Counted from the first letter of the stretch, positions 17,402 through 25,092 are shown. The stretch: DNA of 64,000 nucleotides from Hymenobacter piscis (GCF_018760735.1 NZ_JAHHZN010000014.1:38667-102666); one strand, 5' to 3'. Translations and numbers: made by a program. Notes: generated by a model from the sequence alone, not told the origin.

Positions 17402-17887
17402 ATGAAAAAGAACCCTTATCAGCTGCGGCTGAAGGTTGGCGAGTTCCAACAGTTTATTGGCGAAGAAGCCTACAACCCCGTGCTGGAGCGGGTGTTTCAC
17501 CACCTCAACGATAGTGCCATTCACGCGGTCTCGCTGTACCCCGGCTTGACCGTTTCGAAGCATTCGCACGCTCGCCCGGCTACCAGTCCAGGAACGGACG
17601 TATTTGACATCTGCATCCGCACCAACGAGCCGGAAGGCCGGCGCAAAGTGCTGCTCTACGACCTGTTTCATGAGTGGGGCCACTTCCTGGATGAGCAGCG
17701 GCTACCCCAGGGGCAGGAGCATGACCCTTGTTTGCAGCTGGGCCGGGAAGAACGGGCCTGGGAGTTTGCCGATAAGGAATTTGCCCGGCATCCGGAGCTG
17801 GCCGCCGACCGGCCCGCCTACGAGGCCTACCAGCAGCAATGCCTAGCTAGCTACCGGCAGCGGTGCCAGTTGAGTCCGATCAGCTAA
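17402..17887 (+). CDS. ImmA/IrrE-like zinc metallopeptidase-type protein
   Basis: 161 aa. The zinc motif HEWGH (in YDLFHEWGHFLDEQ, near residue 97) followed about 30 residues later by an acidic helix EERAWEFADKEF gives the HExxH plus downstream Glu layout of ImmA/IrrE peptidases. Members cleave XRE-type repressors after stress on mobile elements. Here an XRE regulator lies about 1 kb upstream and a recombinase just downstream, so a repressor-cleavage role is reasonable but unproven. Followed by a strong terminator. Confidence 0.72.
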   Translation: MKKNPYQLRLKVGEFQQFIGEEAYNPVLERVFHHLNDSAIHAVSLYPGLTVSKHSHARPATSPGTDVFDICIRTNEPEGRRKVLLYDLFHEWGHFLDEQRLPQGQEHDPCLQLGREERAWEFADKEFARHPELAADRPAYEAYQQQCLASYRQRCQLSPIS

Positions 17888-17905
17888 GCCGTTAAGCGAA
17901 GTAAC

Positions 17906-17940
17906 GAAAACGCCCGACCTACCGCAGGTCGGGCGTTTTC
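17906..17940. terminator. bidirectional intrinsic terminator
   Basis: Perfect 15-bp stem GAAAACGCCCGACCT / AGGTCGGGCGTTTTC with a 5-nt loop, between the convergent ImmA-like gene (+) and the recombinase gene (-). Confidence 0.9.
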
Positions 17941-17960
17941 GTGTAGTGGAACTGCCGGCC

Positions 17961-18947
17961 CTATAAGCCCAGCTTTTTGCCGGCGTTGTACTGGGCAACG
18001 GAATCAACGCGGGTATAGCGGCGGATCATCTCGCTGCTCTTGTGCTTGGTCTGGTTCATCACCTCCGCGTCGTCGGCCCCGTTCAGCTTGGCCACCGTCA
18101 CGAAGGAGGCCCGCAGCGAGTGGGCCGAATATTTCGCCCCAAGGTGACGCTGTACGATGTCGTTGATGGCATCCGCGCTCAGCCGACGCGCACTCAGCCG
18201 CTCCCCCTTGTGGAAAGAACGAAACAGGGGCCCCTGGGTAGCGCCCTGCGCCCGCAGGTAGGCCAGCCACTGCTGCAGCGTCCGCAGCGGGCAGGTATCC
18301 ACGTCAGGAGAATAAAAAATGGCCTTTTCCTCGTGCTCCCCCAGCTGGTTGGTTTTGCTGCCCAACAGCGTTACGATCAGCTCACCGGCCCGAAAGTTCA
18401 GCTGCTCAATATCGAGGGCACTCAGCTCCTGGCGGCGGAAGGCGCCGGCGAAGCCCAGCAGCAGCAGGGCGCGGGCGCGCAAGCCACCGGGCCGGCTCGC
18501 GTCGATGGACCGGATAACGCGCTTGAACTCGGCCACCGTAAAGGCTTCGGCCTGCTTCTGCCGCTTTCCCACCTTGCGCAGAATTCCTTTGAACAGGGCC
18601 TTCAGCTTGGGATGGTCCGTCGGCGGCTCCAGGTTCACGGCCCGGTGGTGGCGGCTGATGGCCGCCTTGTGGCGCTGAATCGTGGCCGGCTTCTTTTCTT
18701 CCCGGAACAATTGCACCAGAAAGCCGGCGACTGTCGCGGACGAGGCCGGTAGCGGCCGCTGCCGGTTTTCCTTGCACCACTTGGTGAAACGCTTCCAGTC
18801 ACCGGCATACGCCCGGCCTGTACTCTCGGCCCCCTTCTCCCCGCTATGCACCAACTCGCTGGCCTCGGCCACGTAGGGCTCCAGGCCCGATAAATCCAGC
18901 TCGGAATCCGGGGGCGTAACGACAACTAACGGGTGGGACGTGCTCAT
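17961..18947 (-). CDS. tyrosine recombinase/integrase
   Basis: 328 aa. N-terminal SAM-like core-binding domain (about 30-130) and C-terminal catalytic domain with all expected residues: Arg in FAGAFRRQEL, Lys in LGSKTNQ, His-x-x-Arg in HSLRASF, His in TKHKSSEM and Tyr in RRYTRVD. It could resolve plasmid dimers or move a cassette; no flanking att repeats were found. Its ATG overlaps the stop of the coiled-coil frame upstream (ATGA), so it is translated in the same operon as the CoiA-like, DnaQ-like and DUF932 genes, perhaps as a DNA-processing module. Confidence 0.93.
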   Translation of the reverse strand: MSTSHPLVVVTPPDSELDLSGLEPYVAEASELVHSGEKGAESTGRAYAGDWKRFTKWCKENRQRPLPASSATVAGFLVQLFREEKKPATIQRHKAAISRHHRAVNLEPPTDHPKLKALFKGILRKVGKRQKQAEAFTVAEFKRVIRSIDASRPGGLRARALLLLGFAGAFRRQELSALDIEQLNFRAGELIVTLLGSKTNQLGEHEEKAIFYSPDVDTCPLRTLQQWLAYLRAQGATQGPLFRSFHKGERLSARRLSADAINDIVQRHLGAKYSAHSLRASFVTVAKLNGADDAEVMNQTKHKSSEMIRRYTRVDSVAQYNAGKKLGL

Positions 18948-19789
18948 GACTGGAAAGGTAGCCGAATCTCGGGGAACTCATCCGCGCTCAGCAGCCCCTG
19001 GGCCACCAGCTCGCGCTTTAATTCCTTGCATTTCCTGGTAATACTGCTCAAATCGCTGGAGGTCTGATACTCGCTTTGCTGCACTTCGCTCAGCCGTTGT
19101 TTCCGCTGTTCCAAGTCCTGCCTCCGCTTTTGTAAGTTCTTCTTCTTCTGCTCTAAGCTGCTCTGCTTGCTGATCAAGTAGTTTCGCCTCTCGGTCCAGG
19201 GCTTCTCGCTCTCGGATGGCGTATTGTTCTCGAAGGCGCGTAAGACGTCGTTCAACGTCTGCAACCTGGATTCCAAGGCTGCTACGTCGGCGGCCCAGGT
19301 CTCGGCTAGGGCGCTGTGCTCGGCCTTCCAGGTATGGTAGCACGCGTGCAAGCTGCGCTTCTCCGTTTCTAATCGACTTTCCCAGGCTGATTTCCGCTGT
19401 TGATAGAGCTCGTTGTCGGCTTCGTATTTCTTTCTCGTGTTGCGCAAGCGCGTCGCCCCTTCGCTCAAGCTCTGCTCGGTATCCCTCCACTCCCGGTCGT
19501 ATTTCTTCCGCAAGTCGTGTTTCTCGCTCTCCTCGTCGCGCTTCAAGTCCCGCAACAAATTCCTGGCCCGTTGCCTCAGCGACCCGATATGCCTCGTTTT
19601 GTTCTGCCACGTCAGCTCTTCCCAATAGCCCTCTAACTGCGAATACAGCTCCTTTAACTCGGTTAAGTCGGCACTTGAGCGTTTCCGCCCGGTCAGAAAC
19701 TGGTCCCGGGAGGTCAGTAGCTGGGATACATCCCGCACCAAGTAGGCGGGGATCAGCTGCATCAAACTGGTAGGTAGCTCGCTGGCCAT
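18944..19789 (-). CDS. coiled-coil continuation of the CoiA-like gene, frame B
   Basis: About 281 aa from the ATG at 19789, or a continuation of the upstream frame. By hand count over 86 codons (19789 to 19532) this frame has about 77 percent G/C at third positions, while the overlapping frame A has about 41 percent, so this is the frame under selection here. The product is a charged coiled coil (for example RKKYDREWRDTEQSL) ending with SADEFPEIRLPFQS, and its stop overlaps the recombinase start (ATGA). Either it is the C-terminal part of the CoiA-like protein joined by a +1 frameshift, or a separate gene nested in the end of frame A. Confidence 0.65.
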   Translation of the reverse strand: MASELPTSLMQLIPAYLVRDVSQLLTSRDQFLTGRKRSSADLTELKELYSQLEGYWEELTWQNKTRHIGSLRQRARNLLRDLKRDEESEKHDLRKKYDREWRDTEQSLSEGATRLRNTRKKYEADNELYQQRKSAWESRLETEKRSLHACYHTWKAEHSALAETWAADVAALESRLQTLNDVLRAFENNTPSESEKPWTERRNYLISKQSSLEQKKKNLQKRRQDLEQRKQRLSEVQQSEYQTSSDLSSITRKCKELKRELVAQGLLSADEFPEIRLPFQS

Positions 19790-20447
19790 TGTATAACCAC
19801 TGGGTGTTTCGGGTAACGTCAAACAGGCCGTCGATGGCGGCGGCGTCAAAATGGCGGGGAATGGTAATTTCGATGGTATCTACCCCGTACTGCTGCAGGC
19901 GGGCAATCTTTTCCGGGCCGCACCGGTGCTCGGCATGAATCTCAATGAGCAGAATGGGCGTGCCCTGAGCATCATAGAAAATGACGTCGGGCCGGGCCAG
20001 CAGCCGGCCTTTTCGCTCGTCGAAGGGCTCCCCGGGAATGCGCGGCTCGACGACCTGCTTGGCCTGGTCGTCGAGGTAGATATTCTGTTCTCGTACGGCC
20101 CTCGCCGCCTCCACCTCGCGGGCCACTGCCAGGCGGGGAATCTGGCCGGTGTAGCCCTCCGGCGGTAGGGCGTACACGGCCGGCACCATCACCCGTAGGC
20201 GGGCAATAAGCAGCTGCTTGGCCTTGTTGTGGCGGAAGCTTTCACTCCCGTAGGTGCAGGGTCGCTCTGTATTGGTGACTTTGTGGGCAAAGTGCGGCTC
20301 CACCACCGAGCTGCGCTGGGCCTTGGGAATCATGGACTCGCGGCAGTGCTCACAGATGTAGCGGCCGTGGGGCACGGCCCGGCTAATGTGAACTTCCTGC
20401 TCCTGCGCCCCGACATCAAGGGCGTGGTCACATTGCACGGTAGCCAT
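18978..20447 (-). CDS. CoiA-like competence/nuclease protein, frame A (frame lost after about 19800)
   Basis: ATG at 20447, 6 nt after the upstream gene. Residues 1-60 hold a Cys/His zinc-type motif (CDHALD, ICEHCRESM, HFAHK) as in CoiA family proteins; about 130-200 look like a restriction-type nuclease core (RPDVIFYDAQGTPILLIEIH). Third-position G/C is about 80 percent in the first 50 codons. After about codon 217 the frame stays open to 18978 but its codon use becomes atypical (many CGA, GGA, CTT, ATA), and the natural frame switches to B. The real product is therefore probably residues 1 to about 217 of this frame plus frame B, about 500 aa, or a truncated relic. Confidence 0.6.
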   Translation of the reverse strand: MATVQCDHALDVGAQEQEVHISRAVPHGRYICEHCRESMIPKAQRSSVVEPHFAHKVTNTERPCTYGSESFRHNKAKQLLIARLRVMVPAVYALPPEGYTGQIPRLAVAREVEAARAVREQNIYLDDQAKQVVEPRIPGEPFDERKGRLLARPDVIFYDAQGTPILLIEIHAEHRCGPEKIARLQQYGVDTIEITIPRHFDAAAIDGLFDVTRNTQWLYNGQRATYQFDAADPRLLGAGCIPATDLPGPVSDRAETLKCRLNRVKGAVFAVRGLLGRADVAEQNEAYRVAEATGQEFVAGLEARRGERETRLAEEIRPGVEGYRAELERRGDALAQHEKEIRSRQRALSTAEISLGKSIRNGEAQLARVLPYLEGRAQRPSRDLGRRRSSLGIQVADVERRLTRLREQYAIREREALDREAKLLDQQAEQLRAEEEELTKAEAGLGTAETTAERSAAKRVSDLQRFEQYYQEMQGIKARAGGPGAAERG

Positions 20448-20452
20448 GGGCG

Positions 20453-21661
20453 TTAGGCAGCTTGGGCGGCCAGCACGTCGGCCGCCGCGTACAACAAACA
20501 ATCCACCCCGTAGCGGGTGCGCTTGACCAGCACCGGCCGCAGCTGCTCCAGCTGCGCGGCGCTCAGCTTGAATTCGCGCTTCAGCTCCGTGCGGGTGTAG
20601 TGGCCGGCCGGGGTGTGGGGCACGTACCGCACGTAGTCTACGCCCTCGCGCAGCCCTGCCACATCATATAGTTCCTGCAGGCTCAGGTTGGAACCTAAGC
20701 TACCGGGTTGCGCCTGGTGCTGGCACACGACCAGCATGGCCGCCGCCGGCCGCCGCCACCCGCCTGTAAGGAAATATACCCCGCCGGCGAAGTTGCCATA
20801 AGGTACCAGGTGCGCCGGGGCCGGTTCATGGCCCTTGCCGTACCGGGGCAACAGCAGCCGTTCCCCGTAGCGGTGCCACATCTGCAGCCCAAAACCCGTC
20901 AGCTCAACGCTGAACGCCTCCGCGGAGGCCTGCGCTGAAATTCGCTCCCCGCGCTGCTCATACGCATGGTGCAGGTGCACCAGCCCTACCCGCTGCAAGT
21001 CGGGAAAGTGCTGCTGGGTCCAAGTGTCGTTGAGCGCCTGCAGCCGCAGGCGCTCCGCCTCTTCCTGGTTCCAGAGAAAGGAGTAGATAATGCCCTGCTC
21101 GGTGGCCAGTTCCCGCCGCCGCGTCCGCTCCACGTCGATACGCCGGCGCACGGAAGGCCGATTCAGGTAGCGCCAGACGGCCCGAGTGGCGTGGGTGTCG
21201 GCCAGGGCCGTGTGCGCGGGGCCGTCCCACTCGTGCAGCACGTAGGCCGCCGCCGTCGATAAGGACTGCCACCGGTAGTTCTGGTAGTAGGTGTGCCATT
21301 CCCCGTAGAACTCAGCAAAGGCCAGCATCGCGCACTCCACCCGCCGCGGCCGGGCCTGGGTTAGTACGTGTCCGAGAACGCCCCCCTCAAAGGCTGCGTT
21401 GTAGATGACCAGGTGCGCGCCGCGCAGCAAGTGCAGCAGCTGCGGGGTCAGCTCGGCCAGGGTGGGCACGTCCGGATGCAGCACCTGGGCGGGGGGAATG
21501 CCGTGGATGGCCTCGGCCTCGGGCCACTCGGTATGCCGCTCCGGCCGCACCAGCGTATCGAGCAGCACCCGGCCGCGGCCGTCCACGAGGGCCAGGCTCA
21601 GCACCTCCGGGTCCTGGCCCAGTAAGCCGGTTGTTTCAGTATCGAGAAAGAGTAGGCGCAT
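20453..21661 (-). CDS. DnaQ-like DEDDh 3'-5' exonuclease with C-terminal extension
   Basis: 402 aa from the ATG at 21661 (a GTG two codons upstream is possible). Residues 1-175 are a DEDDh exonuclease: LFLDTETTG (Exo I, Asp and Glu), NAAFEGGVL (Exo II, with Glu where Asp is often found after the Phe) and HTALADTHAT (Exo III, His and Asp). The remaining 225 residues are unrecognised and mostly alpha/beta (NFAGGVYFLTGGW, GLREGVDYVRYVPHT). A proofreading-type exonuclease in an operon with a nuclease and recombinase suggests processing of DNA ends or of entering DNA. Ends 5 nt before the CoiA-like gene. Confidence 0.85.
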   Translation of the reverse strand: MRLLFLDTETTGLLGQDPEVLSLALVDGRGRVLLDTLVRPERHTEWPEAEAIHGIPPAQVLHPDVPTLAELTPQLLHLLRGAHLVIYNAAFEGGVLGHVLTQARPRRVECAMLAFAEFYGEWHTYYQNYRWQSLSTAAAYVLHEWDGPAHTALADTHATRAVWRYLNRPSVRRRIDVERTRRRELATEQGIIYSFLWNQEEAERLRLQALNDTWTQQHFPDLQRVGLVHLHHAYEQRGERISAQASAEAFSVELTGFGLQMWHRYGERLLLPRYGKGHEPAPAHLVPYGNFAGGVYFLTGGWRRPAAAMLVVCQHQAQPGSLGSNLSLQELYDVAGLREGVDYVRYVPHTPAGHYTRTELKREFKLSAAQLEQLRPVLVKRTRYGVDCLLYAAADVLAAQAA

Positions 21662-21671
21662 CGACACAGCT

Positions 21672-22181
21672 TTATTTTAGACCCAGCAGCTTTTTCGCCT
21701 CCCGTATCAGCTTCCGTTGGTTTCGCGCTTGCTGCTGCATTTCCCGCTTCTGTTCCTCCTCCTGAAACTCTGCATCGAGGCGGTTAAGCTCCCCCTCATA
21801 GAATATCCGTTTACGGTCGATATAGGCGGGTGCTGTTTCTATTTCTTGCTCACCCTGAACAACAGTTGGTATTTCCACTCCTACCGAGAACATCAACTCG
21901 CCATTGTGCAGGTTATCATCCTGCCAAAATAGTAAGTGAATGAAGGGCGTCATGTTGTCCGTAACGAACTGCTCCAGGTGGGGTCTGATGAATGAAAAAT
22001 CAAAGCCCGGCACATGGTTACTAACAACGAAGCGCACCATTTCCTGATCATTCTGCCAATCATCGAAAGCCAAGCATATGTACGTCATGTTATCCCGGTA
22101 GTCAAACCAGGGGGAGCCTTTGACAAGCGGGATTTTGGCTCCGTAATATTTGTAGCCCATGCAGGCAAGAATGGAAATCAT
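21672..22181 (-). CDS. hypothetical protein, 169 aa
   Basis: ATG at 22181, or an internal ATG at 22160 (MGYKYYGAKIPLV). N-terminal two thirds look globular alpha/beta with several aromatic residues (TYICLAFDDWQND, HLLFWQDDNLHNGELMFSVG); the last 45 residues are a Gln/Glu/Lys coiled coil ending in REAKKLLGLK. Base composition is somewhat lower in GC than neighbours, hinting at a different origin. No family recognised. Lies 10 nt before the exonuclease start. Confidence 0.7.
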   Translation of the reverse strand: MISILACMGYKYYGAKIPLVKGSPWFDYRDNMTYICLAFDDWQNDQEMVRFVVSNHVPGFDFSFIRPHLEQFVTDNMTPFIHLLFWQDDNLHNGELMFSVGVEIPTVVQGEQEIETAPAYIDRKRIFYEGELNRLDAEFQEEEQKREMQQQARNQRKLIREAKKLLGLK

Positions 22182-22196
22182 CGGGAAGTGGGTTCG

Positions 22197-22313
22197 TTAT
22201 TGATTGCCCGCGGTGCCCACGTACGGCAGTAGGCCGGGCTCCATCTCCACGGCCTTGCGAAAACCGTAGTCTGAAACCCAGCCCGTGCTGGTCAACGGTG
22301 AAAAGGAGGCCAT
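22197..22313 (-). CDS. possible micropeptide gene, 38 aa
   Basis: ATG at 22313, TAA at 22197, between two minus-strand genes. Codons are mostly of the plasmid's preferred kind (GCC, AAG, GTG, GAG, GGC). Sequence begins MASFSPLTSTGW and ends LPYVGTAGNQ. It fills an otherwise empty 147-bp gap. No homolog known to me; could be a chance frame. Confidence 0.35.
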   Translation of the reverse strand: MASFSPLTSTGWVSDYGFRKAVEMEPGLLPYVGTAGNQ

Positions 22314-22328
22314 ACGCGAACGGACGAA

Positions 22329-23360
22329 TTATAAGGTAAGACTCAAGGTAGCCATTTGGTGGAACGCCGCCTCATCGGCCCGGTACCGGTCGTTGATATT
22401 CAGGGCGCTGCGTGAGTTAAACAGAGCATAATTGAGCGCGTTGTAAGCCAGCCAGAGGGTGGCCGGCTGCTGCAGCTCCCGTTCCTCCTTTTCCAGCCGC
22501 TCCAGGGCGGTGCGGGCCAGCATCTTGGGAAGGCCCGCCTCAGCCAGTACCTCTTCTTCCCGCCCCGAAATAAGCACCTGGGCCAGGCGCTGGTACACCT
22601 GGGCGGTCAGGGCCGAGCTGGCGCCGCTGAACTGACGCAGGGTACGGGTCAGGTACTGCTCGAACCACTGCAGATCCAGGGCGCGGTGGGTGAATTTCTT
22701 CTGCACCAAAATTTCAGATTCCCGCTTCTGGTTCACCTGCCGGCGCTCGGTCAGCCCATGCTCCCTCACTTGCTTGGCGTCCTTGTACTTCTTGGGCTTG
22801 CCGTTGGCCAGCCACTGCAGGTAGTCATCCAGGCTCATGTAATCGTCGGCCCAGCCCATCAGCCCGTTCTGGCAGACTAGCCGGTAATAGCTTACCCGCA
22901 TGGCGGATGAAACAATGGATTCCACATGCTCAGCCAGGGCTGTGCCCTGCAGCGTGAACGGGGTTTTGCCGTGGTAGCTGTTGTTGATAATCATCGTCTT
23001 CTGCAGCCGGTCCGAAACGGTCGTGTCACCGGCCTGCGACGTGATGTTGATTTCCTCCGGCAGAATCAGGCTGATAGAGAAGTCGCCCCGGGACGTATAG
23101 CGCACGTCGAGCTGATGGTCTGGAAAAACGGACTCCGCCACCTTGCGGATAAGCGCGTTCGGAATGAGTGTGTAGTCCTTGCTCTGCAGGGCGAAGATGC
23201 TGCTCTGGCCCGGCGTCATCTCACCCACGATGGCCGTCTGCCGGTCACTGGGCAGCAGCTTGACATCCTCGGGCAGCAGCTGACTCAGCGGCTGGCGCTC
23301 GACAGGAAAGCAGATGGGGTCCCATAGTAGGCTGCGGTCTAAAATGACGCTTTGGCTCAT
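22329..23360 (-). CDS. DUF932-family plasmid/phage protein
   Basis: 343 aa from the ATG at 23360 (TTG at 23366 also open). DUF932 features: FALQSKDYTLIPNALI near residue 60, a beta-rich middle (FSISLILPEEINITSQ), and the conserved AMRVSYYRLVCQNGLMGW segment around residue 155, then helices with an ALNINDRYRADEAAF end. DUF932 proteins are widespread on plasmids and phages; function is unknown, with links to DNA metabolism suggested by neighbourhood. First gene of the long minus-strand run down to the recombinase; promoter candidate at 23383-23392. Confidence 0.8.
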   Translation of the reverse strand: MSQSVILDRSLLWDPICFPVERQPLSQLLPEDVKLLPSDRQTAIVGEMTPGQSSIFALQSKDYTLIPNALIRKVAESVFPDHQLDVRYTSRGDFSISLILPEEINITSQAGDTTVSDRLQKTMIINNSYHGKTPFTLQGTALAEHVESIVSSAMRVSYYRLVCQNGLMGWADDYMSLDDYLQWLANGKPKKYKDAKQVREHGLTERRQVNQKRESEILVQKKFTHRALDLQWFEQYLTRTLRQFSGASSALTAQVYQRLAQVLISGREEEVLAEAGLPKMLARTALERLEKEERELQQPATLWLAYNALNYALFNSRSALNINDRYRADEAAFHQMATLSLTL

Positions 23361-23382
23361 GCTCAAAAATTTTGTCTGATTG

Positions 23383-23392
23383 CTAATATACG
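23383..23392 (-). promoter_or_regulatory. candidate promoter -7 box CGTATATTAG for the DUF932 gene
   Basis: On the minus strand, CGTATATTAG lies 23 nt before the DUF932 ATG, with a TTG 20 nt upstream of the TATATTAG. The same ten bases occur before the 106-aa gene at 29398-29407. Confidence 0.45.
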
Positions 23393-23461
23393 ATTGGCTG
23401 CACAGAATTGCAATAACAGAATTGAACTTACTGGATCTTGATTAATCAACTGCGTAATCAA

Positions 23462-23495
23462 GATTCAGTTTTTCCAATTGGAAAAACTGAATCTG
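23462..23495. repeat. perfect 34-bp palindrome
   Basis: Two 17-bp halves (AGATTCAGTTTTTCCAA and its complement) meet with no spacer, centred between 23478 and 23479. It sits in the 357-bp AT-rich gap between divergent genes (DUF932, - and an 80-aa membrane protein, +). Nearby TTGATTA (23438) and TAATCAA (23455) form a second, weaker repeat. It is too symmetric for a terminator with a stable loop and better suits a dimeric regulator site or a cruciform. A further TTGG-N-TTACTTTG promoter-like pair lies at about 23507-23532 on the plus strand. Confidence 0.7.
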
Positions 23496-23717
23496 TAAAA
23501 TTAAATTGGAAAATCAGAGTGCATTACTTTGTTCTCAGGTTTTGGCCGGGTACATTAGCACCCGGTAAGTAACAATTATCGGGTGTAATAACGTAATAAC
23601 ACAAACCGCATTATTTAAATCCTATTAATTAGTTTTACCTTACTTTATCCCGTTAAAAGCTAATTTAGTTCTTTTCTCCCGAATTCGAGGTAACTTTCTG
23701 TCAACTCCCACTCTGTC

Positions 23718-23960
23718 ATGAACCATACCCGCACTCCGATGGACAAGCAACTGCTTGCCCTCTTTATTCTGCTGCTGGCCGGTGTCGTCCTGGTGCTGAT
23801 TGGCGACCACATTCCGGCCTGGCAAAAAGCAGCCCTGATGGCACTCGCCCTGCTGGGCGCCCGCCCGCTGGCCGATGGCTTCATGCGCTACGTCTGGCTC
23901 ACCGGCCTCAGCTTGTCTGGCCTGGTACTGGCGCTGGAAGTGGCTAAGCAATTCGTGTAA
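23718..23960 (+). CDS. small membrane protein, 80 aa (paralog of 24402 gene)
   Basis: Three hydrophobic segments (LLALFILLLAGVVLVLIGD, AALMALALLGARPLADG, LTGLSLSGLVLALEVA). It aligns end to end with the 80-aa product at 24402: both start with a short polar end and (M/L)D(K/Q)Q, share ARP(L/I)A in the second segment, and end shortly after a hydrophobic third segment. Function unknown. The two copies flank a small soluble protein, suggesting a duplicated unit. Confidence 0.65.
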   Translation: MNHTRTPMDKQLLALFILLLAGVVLVLIGDHIPAWQKAALMALALLGARPLADGFMRYVWLTGLSLSGLVLALEVAKQFV

Positions 23961-24047
23961 CCTACACCTTATTATATAGTACACATACACACAGCCGGCA
24001 AGCCTACTTGTCGGCTGCTCTGTTTCACCCCCTTTTCCCAGTACCCA

Positions 24048-24281
24048 ATGGCTTATTCAGTCGACTACCGCAAGAGCAAACTTCAGGAGTGGATGCAGCT
24101 CGAACAGCAATACAATGAAATCGGCGCGGCTATCCGCCCGCACTTGGCTAAGCTGGAAGATGATTCCCTGACGGATGCGCAGTGGGACCAGGTAGCCCGG
24201 GCAATTGAGCGGCTGTACGACTCGTTGAAACAAGTCAGCGAATCAAAGCACAATGTCGCCCGCGTTGTGGCCAGCCTGTAA
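24048..24281 (+). CDS. hypothetical protein, 77 aa
   Basis: Small all-helical soluble protein: YRKSKLQEWMQLEQQYNEIG, then LTDAQWDQVARAIERLYDSL. Lies between two paralogous small membrane proteins. Followed at once by a 14-bp hairpin (24289-24321). No family recognised; its helical-hairpin look fits a small partner protein. Confidence 0.65.
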   Translation: MAYSVDYRKSKLQEWMQLEQQYNEIGAAIRPHLAKLEDDSLTDAQWDQVARAIERLYDSLKQVSESKHNVARVVASL

Positions 24282-24288
24282 TGCCTAG

Positions 24289-24321
24289 TGGCTGCCGACG
24301 CACTCAATGCGTCGGCAGCCA
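24289..24321 (+). terminator. strong hairpin after the 77-aa gene
   Basis: Perfect 14-bp stem TGGCTGCCGACGCA / TGCGTCGGCAGCCA with a 5-nt loop, 8 nt after the stop codon. No T run follows, so it may be a transcript-end stabiliser rather than a classical terminator. A similar weaker hairpin (one mismatch) lies at 23992-24017 after the 80-aa gene. Confidence 0.5.
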
Positions 24322-24340
24322 ACGGCATTACCCAAAACCC

Positions 24341-24350
24341 CGTATATTCA
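24341..24350 (+). promoter_or_regulatory. candidate -7 box CGTATATTCA
   Basis: CGTATATTCA, matching the box at 11579, 52 nt before the ATG of the second 80-aa membrane protein. It lies just after the hairpin that ends the previous gene. Confidence 0.4.
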
Positions 24351-24401
24351 ATTGACTACTTCGGTAAAGCATTCATTCATGTACTTTTAACTCACCTGAA
24401 C

Positions 24402-24644
24402 ATGCGCTTTACCGAACGTCCTTCCCTCGACCAACAGGCCCTGTCGGTCTTTATTATGCTGGTTGTGGTTGTCATCCTGGCCCACAATCCAACGATGCAC
24501 CCCGGCCTGCAGGCCAGTATCATGGGGGCCGCCCTTTGGCTGGCCCGCCCCATTGCCCAGGGGGTGCTGCAGTACCTGCGGATTGCCGGTCTGGTGCTCT
24601 GCGCCTTCTTGGTCGTACTCACCGGCTTCGAGCTGGTCTACTAA
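24402..24644 (+). CDS. small membrane protein, 80 aa (paralog of 23718 gene)
   Basis: An open frame extends upstream to 24288, but that part covers a hairpin and a promoter box, so the ATG at 24402 is chosen. Three membrane segments (ALSVFIMLVVVVILAH, ASIMGAALWLARPIAQG, IAGLVLCAFLVVLTGFELVY). Aligns with the 23718 product over its full length. No known family. The next gene follows after 18 nt. Confidence 0.65.
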   Translation: MRFTERPSLDQQALSVFIMLVVVVILAHNPTMHPGLQASIMGAALWLARPIAQGVLQYLRIAGLVLCAFLVVLTGFELVY

Positions 24645-24662
24645 TTTGCTCGCCTTCTCCTG

Positions 24663-25034
24663 ATGCGTTCCGGTTCAACTACTTCCTGGCGGGCTTACCT
24701 GCCAGGACTCCTCTGCCTGGTGGCCGCCGACTACTATCTGAAACCGGCGCAGCGCCTCATTATTAACGGCTCGGTCGATGAGCAGTACTGGGCGCGGCTA
24801 ACCGTCGTGCTACTGTGGTCCGTACTTTTCGCCGGCATGGCACTGCTGGCCACGGCCCGCCGCCCGCCGCGGCCTTTGCGGCTCGCTACTTGGGCTATGG
24901 CTGGCTTTATGCCGGTGTTTATGCTCCTGCAATGGTGGCCCGCCCGCAATGATGTTTCGGTGCGCAAGGGGCCGGATGTGTACGCGACCCAGCGCAACGG
25001 CCGGACCATTGCAGTGCACCTGGGCGCGCCATAA
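24663..25034 (+). CDS. membrane protein, 123 aa
   Basis: Three membrane segments (YLPGLLCLVAADYYL, LTVVLLWSVLFAGMALLA, LATWAMAGFMPVFMLLQWW) and a C-terminal polar tail (NDVSVRKGPDVYATQRNGRT). Unrecognised. It is the last gene of the small-membrane-protein cluster; a strong terminator follows at 25093. Confidence 0.6.
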   Translation: MRSGSTTSWRAYLPGLLCLVAADYYLKPAQRLIINGSVDEQYWARLTVVLLWSVLFAGMALLATARRPPRPLRLATWAMAGFMPVFMLLQWWPARNDVSVRKGPDVYATQRNGRTIAVHLGAP

Positions 25035-25092
25035 TTGCTCACAGTAAATGAGCAGATTACGTGTAATCGCGTTACTACACGCCACCGCAACA

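Noticed and set aside
17961..18947. Integrative element with att sites around the tyrosine recombinase
   Set aside because: No direct repeats flanking the gene and no tRNA; with rep, par and iterons present the recombinase is better explained as a plasmid resolvase-type or cassette enzyme.
19216..19773. Plus-strand open frame (185 codons) opposite the coiled-coil region
   Set aside because: Arg/Ser-rich antisense shadow of frames A and B.
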